The translations under genes and the position numbers were made by a program. From assembly GCA_913046825.1 (NCBI GenBank), contig CAJWTF010000059.1:1-20425 (forward strand): DNA of 20,425 nucleotides, in the 5' to 3' direction. The stretch comes from an uncultured Rickettsiales bacterium. GTDB lineage: Bacteria; Pseudomonadota; Alphaproteobacteria; UBA8366. Under the pieces are notes generated by a model. It worked only from the letters and a program-made list of their open reading frames with translations. It had not been told where the DNA came from and did not search any database. This document shows positions 6,915 through 13,867 of the stretch, in pieces (the stretch's first letter is position 1; each line of letters opens with the position of its first letter).

Positions 6915-7737
6915 GGCTCCGGCTACGCTTCAAATCACGCACGAAGGCGGCGACGTAATCGTCAGCCGGATTTTTGAGGATTTCGTTCGGAGTGCCCATT
7001 TGCGAGATTTCGCCATCCTTTAGGATGGCGATGCGATCGGCGATGCGTATTGCTTCGTCCAGGTCATGGGTGATGAAGACGATGGTTTTCTTGAGGCGGC
7101 TTTGCAGGTTGATCAGCTGTCCCTGCATTTCCGAGCGGATTAGCGGATCAAGCGCGGAGAAGGCTTCGTCCATCAATAGAATGTCGGGATCGGTGCAGAG
7201 GGCTCTGGCGAGGCCGACCCGTTGCTGCTCGCCACCGGAGAGTTCGGCCGGGTAGCATTCTTCGTATCCGTCGAGCCCGACGGCCTGTAACCACTCTTGC
7301 GCCTTTTCTTCGCGGTCTTTCTTCGGTTGCTTTTGTAAGGCCAGCCCGAAGGCGACATTCTGCAACACGGTCCGGTGGGGCAACAACGCAAAACGTTGGA
7401 ACACCATCGACATTGTGTTCTGACGAAACGCCTCCAACTCTGTTTGTGACAGGTTCAACACATCAATGCCGCTGACATGGATTGACCCTTCGGTTGGCTC
7501 GATCAAACGGTTGAGGTGGCGGATGAGAGTGGACTTTCCCGAGCCCGATAGCCCCATGATGACGAAGATTTCCGATGCTTCGATTGCTAGATCTATACCC
7601 TTGAGCGCCAACGCGTGTCCTGTCTCCGACCGGATTTCGTCTTTTGGGCGTCCTTTACGGACCATCGCCATGACCGATTTTGGGTCGCTTCCGAAGACCT
7701 TGTAAAGATTGGCGACGCGGATCAGAGGATCAGCCAC
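6898..7737 (-). CDS. Glycine betaine/proline-type ABC transporter ATPase (ProV/OpuAA-like)
   Basis: 279-residue ATP-binding subunit for a quaternary-amine/proline importer. It shows Walker A GLSGSGKST (62-70), Q-loop VFQRFALLPH, signature LSGGEQQRVG (166-175), Walker B ILLMDE (186-191) and the switch His (about 224). The N-terminal VANLYKVFGSDP and the insert before Walker A are typical of ProV/OpuAA rather than other ABC ATPases. The C-terminal CBS regulatory domains of many ProV proteins are absent. I start it at GTG 7737, which overlaps the stop of the permease remnant by 8 bases, an arrangement giving translational coupling; the longer open frame to 7830 only runs back into permease sequence. 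The ATPase looks intact although its permease and binding protein are broken, so it probably has no cognate channel here. Confidence 0.88.
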   Translation of the reverse strand: MADPLIRVANLYKVFGSDPKSVMAMVRKGRPKDEIRSETGHALALKGIDLAIEASEIFVIMGLSGSGKSTLIRHLNRLIEPTEGSIHVSGIDVLNLSQTELEAFRQNTMSMVFQRFALLPHRTVLQNVAFGLALQKQPKKDREEKAQEWLQAVGLDGYEECYPAELSGGEQQRVGLARALCTDPDILLMDEAFSALDPLIRSEMQGQLINLQSRLKKTIVFITHDLDEAIRIADRIAILKDGEISQMGTPNEILKNPADDYVAAFVRDLKRSRSLKAPR

Positions 7738-7921
7738 TCTGTGCGCCCTCCAAATGTTTCTGTGTCCGTTTCGCATAGGCTTGGCTGACCCTGTCGAACA
7801 TGATCGCGATGGCCACGATGGCGAGTCCATTTAGCAAGCCCATGGTGAAGTATTGATTGGTGATCGATTTCAGCACGGGTAGGGCAAGGCCCTTCACACC
7901 GATCATCGAGGCGATGTCCGC
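7730..7921 (-). pseudogene. C-terminal remnant of ProW-like permease
   Basis: From about 7921 down to the TGA at 7732-7730 the frame reads IASMIGVKGLALPVLKSI, then NQYFTMGLLNGLAIVAIAIM and FDRVSQAYAKR. This is the last one to two membrane helices of an OpuAB/ProW-type permease. The remaining 200-plus residues, including all earlier membrane helices, are absent. The remnant is joined in frame to the end of the binding-protein gene, so an internal deletion removed the binding-protein stop codon, the intergenic gap and most of the permease. It cannot form a channel. The exact join lies near 7910-7925, where the binding-protein ending (WPAWFSADIA) meets the permease motif IASMIG; the shared IA makes it uncertain by a few bases. 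Confidence 0.8.
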
Positions 7922-8844
7922 GGAGAACCACGCTGGCCAAATTGGCTCAAAGTTTTTGAGGAAGTGGGTCGCCGCTGTATCGCCGTCGGCTTGGTTCGCC
8001 TCGATCCATACCAATTGCCGGTTCATATCTGCATTGCTAAAGGCCCGCTTTGAGAGATAGGCAATGGCCTCCGGCACACGATCTGCAAAGCTTGACGCGG
8101 TCACGGTTTGGATCGGCGAGGGCGGATACATCGTCGGCTTTGGGTCGGCGCATTCAGCTTGAGTGATGCATTTCTTAAAATGAGCTTCGTCGGCGCCGGT
8201 GCCGAAATCTACTTTCACCATCTTGTATTTGCTCAGGATGGCGGTTGGTGCCCAATAATATCCAAAACAAGCTTTCCGGCGTTCCTGGGCTTTCGCGATG
8301 GAGCCGTCGAGCCCCGCGGCGGACCTGGGTCGACCAGCTCGAACCCTGCATCCGCTAGCTTCAAGGCCTTGAACAAATTACCGGCTGAAATTTGGCAATT
8401 CCATCCAGCTGGGCATCCAATGAAAGCTGATTTGGCCGGGTCTTCCGGATGTTTGAATAGTTTTGCGTGTTTTTTGATTCCAGCGATAGTCGACAGCTCT
8501 GGTGTTTTATCGACGAGATACTTTGGAACCCAGAACCCTTCCTCACCGCCGTCCGAAAGCGACTTAACCGCGATCCTCAACCGCTTCTCGTCAACGCCCT
8601 TGCGGAGCGCTTCGGCAAAGGAATTCGTCCAGAGTTCCGGCGCGATATCCGGCTCACCTTTCTCGATCATCGAGGTGCCCGTTGGCATGGTATCGCCGGG
8701 TACCACGTCCACATCGCAACCGTAGCCATGTTTGAGGATCAAACGATCAAGATGCGCCATCAGCGTTGCCGAAGGCCAATTCATATCCGCAATGGTGACC
8801 TTGCCACAGGCTGCAAATGCTGAGCTGGTCATGAGCATAGCCAC
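7916..8844 (-). pseudogene. Frameshifted glycine betaine-type substrate-binding protein
   Basis: Periplasmic binding protein of the OpuAC/ProX-like family. It starts at GTG 8844 with a hydrophobic signal sequence ending SSAFA-A, followed by GKVTIADMNWPSATL, WTNSF, a CPAGWNC motif and GFELVDPG. After that the frame changes: the first frame runs into unrelated residues and stops at 8233-8235, while the homologous sequence (AAGLDGSIAKAQERRKACFG, then YYWAPTAILSKY) continues in another frame. One base has been lost at about 8311-8314, where GGTTCC appears as GGTCC. The rest continues through MYPPSPIQTV to WPAWFSADIA and then fuses to the permease tail. Upstream, the basic start of the signal peptide (NHRAAL) lies in frame but has no start codon before the acyl-CoA dehydrogenase stop, only 22 bp away. 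Confidence 0.85.
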
Positions 8845-8866
8845 TAAGGCTGCTCTGTGATTGTCT

Positions 8867-10018
8867 CTATCGGAAGGCGGCGGTCCCCGTGAGCTCTCGG
8901 CCCTGGATCAATGTCAGAATTTCGTTCGTCGCGTCCGGGATCGGCAGCATGCGGACGTCTCGATAAAGTTGCTCCAACCCGGTTTCCTCCGCGATGCCCA
9001 TCGCACCATGCACGTGCATGGCCCATGAGACGGCCTGCTCGCACGCGGTGGTGGCATAGCGTTTTGCCATCGCGGAAATAGCGTTCGTGTGGTCGCCGCC
9101 GTCCATTGCGTCGAGCGCGTAGTAGCAGAGGAGACGGCTGGTCACGACATTGGTTTCGATGTCGGCGAGAAGTTTTTGGACAAGCTGATGCCCACCGATA
9201 GCCTTACCGAATTGCGTCCGTTCGCCCGCATAAACCTTCGCCTTGTCGAGCGCTTTTTGTGCTAAGTGCGTCGCCGCCAAACCGCAGAGCGGGCGATTGC
9301 CGTTCCAAGTGATGGTCAAGAGACGGGCAGCGTCTCCGGCGGAGCCGAAGGTATTGATCTCGGGCACACGGCAATCCTCGAAGACGATCTCCGACAGATG
9401 CCCCATTTTTAGGCCCATTGTCTCAATTTCTGTCACTTCCATATTCGGATTGTCGGCTTCGACGACGACACGACGCAGGTTGCTACCGCGATCGTCTTGG
9501 CCGTCAGCGCAAGTCACGTTAATGATGCCGGCGATACTGGCATTGCTGCACCACATCTTTCGGCCGTTGATGACCAGCTCATTTCCGTCTTCCACGACGC
9601 GTGTCGTGACCTCGCGCGGGTTCGATCCTACGCCCGGCTCCGTCGTTGCCGTTCCGGTGATCTTTTTGCCTTCGAATAGGTCGGGCAGGAATAGCTCTTT
9701 TTGCTCCGGCGTTGCTTCCGCGAAAATGCGCGCAATGGTGCATTCATGACCCATGACGGCGATGGCTAGGAACGGTGGCAATTGCTCGTAGACGAGGCCG
9801 TAATTCAGCATCGACATACCGGACCCGCCATCGGCCTCGGAAAGGCGCGGCGCCATCAAACCCATGTTCTTGAGATGGGAGAACGCTTCCAGCATCGCCG
9901 CTTTCGGCAATGACTTGTTCGGATCGTGCTTATCCAGAATGGGTTGAATATCCCGTTCCACCATACGGCGGGCGGAATCCTGGATCATCTTTTGTTCAGT
10001 CGAGAGTTCAAATTCCAT
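8867..10018 (-). CDS. Acyl-CoA dehydrogenase family protein
   Basis: 383 residues, normal for the family, with the usual three-domain order: N-terminal helices (FELSTEQKMIQDSARRMVERD), a central beta domain with the FAD/substrate motif TATTEPGVGSNPREVTTR, and C-terminal helices with ERTQFGKAIGGHQLVQ and HVHGAMGIAEETGLEQLYRD. These flavoproteins form an alpha-beta double bond in acyl-CoA esters and pass electrons to ETF. The usual catalytic Glu (in IYEGT) is aligned with Asp362 in IPDATNEI, and the alternative Glu in helix G is Asn in TWNGNRPL, so the base is probably Asp362 or chemistry is altered. It is 75 bp downstream of the SDR gene at 10094-10882 and probably co-transcribed with it. It belongs with the divergent CoA-transferase/crotonase operon. 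Confidence 0.9.
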   Translation of the reverse strand: MEFELSTEQKMIQDSARRMVERDIQPILDKHDPNKSLPKAAMLEAFSHLKNMGLMAPRLSEADGGSGMSMLNYGLVYEQLPPFLAIAVMGHECTIARIFAEATPEQKELFLPDLFEGKKITGTATTEPGVGSNPREVTTRVVEDGNELVINGRKMWCSNASIAGIINVTCADGQDDRGSNLRRVVVEADNPNMEVTEIETMGLKMGHLSEIVFEDCRVPEINTFGSAGDAARLLTITWNGNRPLCGLAATHLAQKALDKAKVYAGERTQFGKAIGGHQLVQKLLADIETNVVTSRLLCYYALDAMDGGDHTNAISAMAKRYATTACEQAVSWAMHVHGAMGIAEETGLEQLYRDVRMLPIPDATNEILTLIQGRELTGTAAFR

Positions 10019-10093
10019 GTCGATTCTTTCTTACTTGAAGTCGCAGCCATCTCGCCAGCGTTATTCTTGGTAACGCTTTGCGTTTCGGAATGA

Positions 10094-10882
10094 CTAAACC
10101 ATCGCGAAGCCACCGTTGATGCTCAGTACCTGCCCCGTGACCCAGGAGGCGCCGTCGCCGCAAAGATAGACGATCCCGGACGCGATGTCGTCCGGTTGGC
10201 CAAGACGGCGGGTCGGATACATGCGCAGGATGGTCTGCTCACGTTTGGCGAAACGCTCTTCGCCGATGGAGGCCAATACTTCTTTTTCTCGGCCCTGGCG
10301 CAGCTCGGTATCCGTCGCACCTGGTGAGACCACGTTCAACGTGACGCCGTTGCGGCCGACTTCTTGCGCCACCGATTTGACGAGTGAGATCACTCCGCCC
10401 TTGGCTGCGGCATAGTAGGAGTGCCGAGCCTGGCCCGTTCGCGCCGCGTCGGAAGCTAGGCAAACGACGCGGCCGTATTTGCGTTCCACCATGCTGGGCA
10501 GGACGGCGTGGATGACGTTCATTGAGCCGTAGAGACAGATATCGAGCATCTGTTTCCAGTCTTCCGGTGTCGATTCCATGAAAGTCTTGTCGGCGACAAT
10601 GGCGGCGGTGTTCACCATGACATCGACGGGGCCGAGTGCTGACACGGTCTCCGCGACCATTTTCTGCACTTCAGCCATATTGGTGATGTCGCAAGCAATG
10701 CCGAGGGTGTCCGCACCGGTTTCGTCTTTTAATCGAGCCGCCGCTTCACTGGCGCGGTTGCCGACAACATCGGCCAGCGCCACTTTCGCACCTTGTAGCG
10801 CCATCATTACGCCAGCAGCATAGCCGATGCCCCGACCACCACCTGGGATGAGTACTGTCCTGCCGTGAAATCCTTCCGCCAC
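10094..10882 (-). CDS. SDR family oxidoreductase (hydroxyacyl-CoA dehydrogenase candidate)
   Basis: 262-residue short-chain dehydrogenase with the GGGRGIG cofactor loop (14-20), Asp38 pointing to NAD(H), catalytic Ser144, Tyr157 and Lys161, and a C-terminal SWVTGQVLSINGGFAMV. The usual NNAG is replaced by NTAA (91-94), an uncommon but tolerated change. In its layout it resembles SDRs of alicyclic-acid CoA pathways (BadH-type 2-hydroxycyclohexanecarboxyl-CoA dehydrogenases), and its place beside an acyl-CoA dehydrogenase and opposite a crotonase suggests it oxidises a beta-hydroxyacyl-CoA; that is an inference from context. It starts with GTG at 10882 behind an AAGGA ribosome binding site. It is transcribed from the intergenic region shared with the operon beginning at 10993. 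Confidence 0.87.
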   Translation of the reverse strand: MAEGFHGRTVLIPGGGRGIGYAAGVMMALQGAKVALADVVGNRASEAAARLKDETGADTLGIACDITNMAEVQKMVAETVSALGPVDVMVNTAAIVADKTFMESTPEDWKQMLDICLYGSMNVIHAVLPSMVERKYGRVVCLASDAARTGQARHSYYAAAKGGVISLVKSVAQEVGRNGVTLNVVSPGATDTELRQGREKEVLASIGEERFAKREQTILRMYPTRRLGQPDDIASGIVYLCGDGASWVTGQVLSINGGFAMV

Positions 10883-10904
10883 GTTCTATATCCTTTCCGA
10901 ACCG

Positions 10905-10960
10905 CGCCGCCCGTCAGGCGGCGTTGCGTCGTATGAACCAAATGGGCCGTCTTAGCGGCC
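10905..10960. promoter_or_regulatory. Two perfect stem-loops in divergent promoter region
   Basis: The 110 bp between the divergent SDR and alpha/beta-hydrolase genes contains CGCCGCC-CGTCA-GGCGGCG (10905-10923) and, 21 bp further, GGCCG-TCTTAG-CGGCC (10945-10960). Both inverted repeats are perfect. Their place between two oppositely directed operons of one pathway suggests operator sites for a shared regulator, although short terminator-like stems cannot be excluded. No regulator gene is present in the window. No convincing -35/-10 pair was identified. Confidence 0.45.
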
Positions 10961-10992
10961 TTTGCGAGTAAGAAAGTAGGAGCGCGAACGGA

Positions 10993-11820
10993 ATGGACCA
11001 GAAGCGGGTTCCAGAAGGTTGGGATAAAGAGAAAGCCCTCGCGGAAGGCGTTCGCTTGAACGTTAAGCGGGCGGGCTCGGGACACCCGGTTTTAATGTTT
11101 CACGGCGGCATGGGATCTTGGACCCATTGGATTCGCAATATAGACGTGCTGGCCGAACATTTCGAAGTCCGCGCCATCGACGCACCGAGCTATGGCGATT
11201 CCGAACAGGTCGATTACGGCCTGACGCCGCAGGAATATTTGCAGGTCGCGATCGCCTCGGTCGAGAGGATTGTCAATGACGACGAAAGCTTCAGCATAGT
11301 TGGCTTCTCGTTTGGCGGCGCTATCGGAAGCGCCGTTGCAGCACATTTCGGCTCTCGCTTGCGCGCGGTGACGGTCATCGGTCCCGGCGGTTTTTCGATC
11401 AAGGGCCGTCCGCGCCTCAATTTCATCCGATACGGAGATGTGAAAGACGATCCCGCTGCTTATCGCCACGCACTCGGTCACAATTTATTACAGCTGATGC
11501 TGAAGCATCCGGAATCGCTGAGCGAAGAGGTGCTCGACATGCAACATGAGAATGTCGACCGCGCCAAGTTCAACAGCCGCAACGTCAGTGCACAGCCGAT
11601 CCTGCCGGAGAATTTAGGCAAGGCTGGATGCCGCGCCCAGCTGATCTACGGTGAAAATGACGTGACCGCGTTTCCTTCCATCGAGCATCGGGCCGACATG
11701 ATCCGCGAGCATGTGCCGGATCTGAAACTGCACGTTCTGCCGAACGTTGGCCATTGGGCGATGTTCGAGGGTGCGGATGAGGTCAATCGACTGATTATTG
11801 ATTTCCACAAAGAGGCCTGA
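10993..11820 (+). CDS. Alpha/beta hydrolase
   Basis: A 275-residue alpha/beta-hydrolase-fold enzyme, complete, with HGGMGSW as the oxyanion-hole segment (37-43), nucleophile Ser106 in GFSFGG, Asp223 in YGENDVTA and His254 in NVGHWAMFE. The HWAMFE ending resembles meta-cleavage-product hydrolases and related C-C hydrolases, but esterase or thioesterase action is equally possible. It is not closely similar to the hydrolase at 3148-3843. Start ATG 10993 lies 10 bases after AGGAG. It is the first gene of a four-gene operon: 28 bp to the crotonase, then CoA-transferase and MmgE/PrpD. This suggests a cleavage or CoA-release step in the same pathway. Transcription most likely starts in the shared region with the inverted repeats upstream. 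Confidence 0.87.
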   Translation: MDQKRVPEGWDKEKALAEGVRLNVKRAGSGHPVLMFHGGMGSWTHWIRNIDVLAEHFEVRAIDAPSYGDSEQVDYGLTPQEYLQVAIASVERIVNDDESFSIVGFSFGGAIGSAVAAHFGSRLRAVTVIGPGGFSIKGRPRLNFIRYGDVKDDPAAYRHALGHNLLQLMLKHPESLSEEVLDMQHENVDRAKFNSRNVSAQPILPENLGKAGCRAQLIYGENDVTAFPSIEHRADMIREHVPDLKLHVLPNVGHWAMFEGADEVNRLIIDFHKEA

Positions 11821-11848
11821 GGGCTAAGAGACAAACCGGAGAATATCA

Positions 11849-12631
11849 ATGACTTATGAAAACATCATTGTCGAGAATGACGGCCCCGCCTGTGTCATCG
11901 CATTAAACCGTCCGGAAAGCCGAAATGCTTTCAGTGTTGCCACGATGGCGGAAGTACTCGCCGCCGCGCAGGTAGCTGAAGCTGATGATGCGATCTTTGG
12001 TGTAATCGTTACCGGCGGTGAGAAGTACTTCGCGTCAGGTGCGGATCTCAACGAAGCATTGGCGCTGAGCGGCCCGAAAAGCGTTGTCGATTACATGAAA
12101 AATTGGGAACAGCTCTTGCGCGGTCTGGAGGAGTTGGAAATCCCTGTCATTGCAGCGATCGAAGGTTTCTGCATGACGGGCGGCGCAGAGTTCGTGCTGG
12201 CATGCGACATGCGGGTCGGTGCCGAAGGCTCAAGCTACGCGATCACGAGCGCCAAGATCGGCACTGTTGCGGGAGCGGGTGGCACGCAACGTTTGCCGCG
12301 CCTCGTCGGTATCGGCAACGCTTTGGAAATTATGTTAATGGCTGACCCCATTCCGGCGGACGAAGCTTATCGGATTGGATTGATCAACAAGCTAACACCG
12401 AAGGGTGGGGCGCTTGCGAAGTCGAAGGAGATGGTTGGCGTGCTGGCGCAGCGCGCACCGCTCAGCCTCGCGTGGGTCAAGCGCGTTGTCTACAACGGTA
12501 TGCAGATGGATCTGCGCTCCGCCATCGATTACGAGCGCTTCGTCGTGACCTCGATCTATCAGAGTGCCGATCGCAAGGAAGGCATTGGCGCATTCCTTGA
12601 GAAACGCCAAGCCGAATTCAAGGGTGAGTAG
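11849..12631 (+). CDS. Enoyl-CoA hydratase/isomerase (crotonase) family protein
   Basis: 260-residue crotonase-fold protein. Visible family marks are LNRPESRNAFS, the oxyanion-hole segment SGADLNEA (63-70), GFCMTGGAEFVLACDMRVG containing Glu114, and GTVAGAGGTQRLPRLVG. Enoyl-CoA hydratases normally have two catalytic glutamates. Glu114 corresponds to the first, but the second (in the P-E-V/I segment just before LG..PGAGGTQR) is Ser134 in AITSAKIG. Family members with one Glu often act as isomerases, hydrolases or other crotonase-type lyases, so simple hydration is less certain. A GGAG site lies about 8 bases before ATG 11849. The CoA-transferase starts 6 bases after its stop, so the two are tightly coupled and probably act on the same CoA thioester. 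Confidence 0.88.
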   Translation: MTYENIIVENDGPACVIALNRPESRNAFSVATMAEVLAAAQVAEADDAIFGVIVTGGEKYFASGADLNEALALSGPKSVVDYMKNWEQLLRGLEELEIPVIAAIEGFCMTGGAEFVLACDMRVGAEGSSYAITSAKIGTVAGAGGTQRLPRLVGIGNALEIMLMADPIPADEAYRIGLINKLTPKGGALAKSKEMVGVLAQRAPLSLAWVKRVVYNGMQMDLRSAIDYERFVVTSIYQSADRKEGIGAFLEKRQAEFKGE

Positions 12632-12637
12632 AGCAGT

Positions 12638-13867
12638 ATGAGTTCAGAGAACAAGATGTCGCCGGAATTCGTGTTGTCCGGCATCAAGGTCGTCGACTTC
12701 AGCCGCTTGTTGCCCGGCCCTTGGGCGACGCAAATGATGGCGGATTTCGGAGCCGAGGTGATCAAGGTTGAACAGCCGGAAATCGGAGATGGGGCGCGTC
12801 ACAATCCGCCGAATTATGAGACCACGAGCGCCTATTTCCACAGCGTCAATCGCAACAAACGCGATATTGCCCTCGACTTGTCGAAGCCGGAAGGTCAGGC
12901 CGTCGCGCATCGTCTGATTGCGGAGGCCGATGTTGTTCTGGAATCCTACCGCGTCGGTGTTACGAAGAAACTCGGCATCGACTATGAAACAGCGAAGAAA
13001 CTAAATGACAGCGTGGTTTATTGCTCAATCACCGGTTTCGGGCAAGACGGCCCCTTGGCACCGATACCAGGCCACGACTTGGTTATTCAAGCGATGACTG
13101 GCATCATGGGCGTCAATTTGGAGCGCGGCCTCGGCGTGCCGGAAGTACCGCTGTTTCAAGCCGGCGACTACGCGGCGGGCGGGATCGCGATGATTGGCAT
13201 TCTGCTGGCTTTGATGCGCCGCCAACAGACAGGTGAGGGGCGCTTCATCGACTGCTCGATGTTCGACAGCCTATTCTCGATGGCGAATATCGCGCTTTCA
13301 GCCGGAATGGCTAAAGACGCGGGGTATAGAGGTGAGCCGGTGATGGAATCCTACGGCGGCAACCCCCGTTACAATCATTACGCCACGAAAGACGGGAAGG
13401 GTGTCGCGATTTCTCTCTTGGAAGCGAAGCTGTGGCGCGAATTCTGCGATATTATCGGCCGGCAAGACTTGGTCGATGCGGATGAGAGCCCGGCGGATCG
13501 TCACACCACGCATGGCGGTAAGGGCGATGTCTATCGCGATGTGCTGACGGGATATTGCGCTGAGCGAACTCGTGACGAGATTGTGGCCGAACTGACGGCA
13601 ATAGGTGCCCCGATTTGCCCAATTCTGACACCGGGCGAAGCGCTGGAGGATGAGCACGTGAAGCATCGCGGACTGATCGAATACATAGATGCGCCATGCG
13701 AAGGGCGGATCGCACAGATAGGGAATCCGCTGGCGGGGATGGGAATGTCGGATAGCAAACAATCGGCCGCTCCCGTGCTTAATCAGCATGCGGAAGAAAT
13801 TCTCGCCGAATTGAAGTATTCTAATGAAGAAATTGCGGAACTGAAAACATCGGGAGCAATGGGATAA
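12638..13867 (+). CDS. CaiB/BaiF (family III) CoA-transferase
   Basis: 409 residues, typical length. The family III pattern is clear: GIKVVDFSRLLPGPWATQMMADFGAEVIKVE near the N-terminus (split here as GIKVVDFSRLLPGPWA and TQMMADFGAEVIKVE), RNKRDIALDL, SITGFGQDGP and the catalytic Asp147 in GHDLVIQAMTG, followed by QAGDYAAGG and a C-terminal NQHAEEILAEL. Enzymes move CoA from a donor such as succinyl-CoA to a carboxylic acid, or racemise 2-methylacyl-CoA; context favours activation of the pathway substrate. It begins 6 bases after the crotonase stop, and its stop overlaps the start of the MmgE/PrpD gene by one base (TAATG), so expression is coupled. An internal ATG at 12656 is a less likely start. 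Confidence 0.92.
   Translation: MSSENKMSPEFVLSGIKVVDFSRLLPGPWATQMMADFGAEVIKVEQPEIGDGARHNPPNYETTSAYFHSVNRNKRDIALDLSKPEGQAVAHRLIAEADVVLESYRVGVTKKLGIDYETAKKLNDSVVYCSITGFGQDGPLAPIPGHDLVIQAMTGIMGVNLERGLGVPEVPLFQAGDYAAGGIAMIGILLALMRRQQTGEGRFIDCSMFDSLFSMANIALSAGMAKDAGYRGEPVMESYGGNPRYNHYATKDGKGVAISLLEAKLWREFCDIIGRQDLVDADESPADRHTTHGGKGDVYRDVLTGYCAERTRDEIVAELTAIGAPICPILTPGEALEDEHVKHRGLIEYIDAPCEGRIAQIGNPLAGMGMSDSKQSAAPVLNQHAEEILAELKYSNEEIAELKTSGAMG

Noticed and set aside
7738..7830. 31-codon N-terminal extension of the ABC ATPase frame
   Set aside because: It overlaps the permease remnant in another frame and does not resemble ATPase sequence; GTG 7737 gives the family start.
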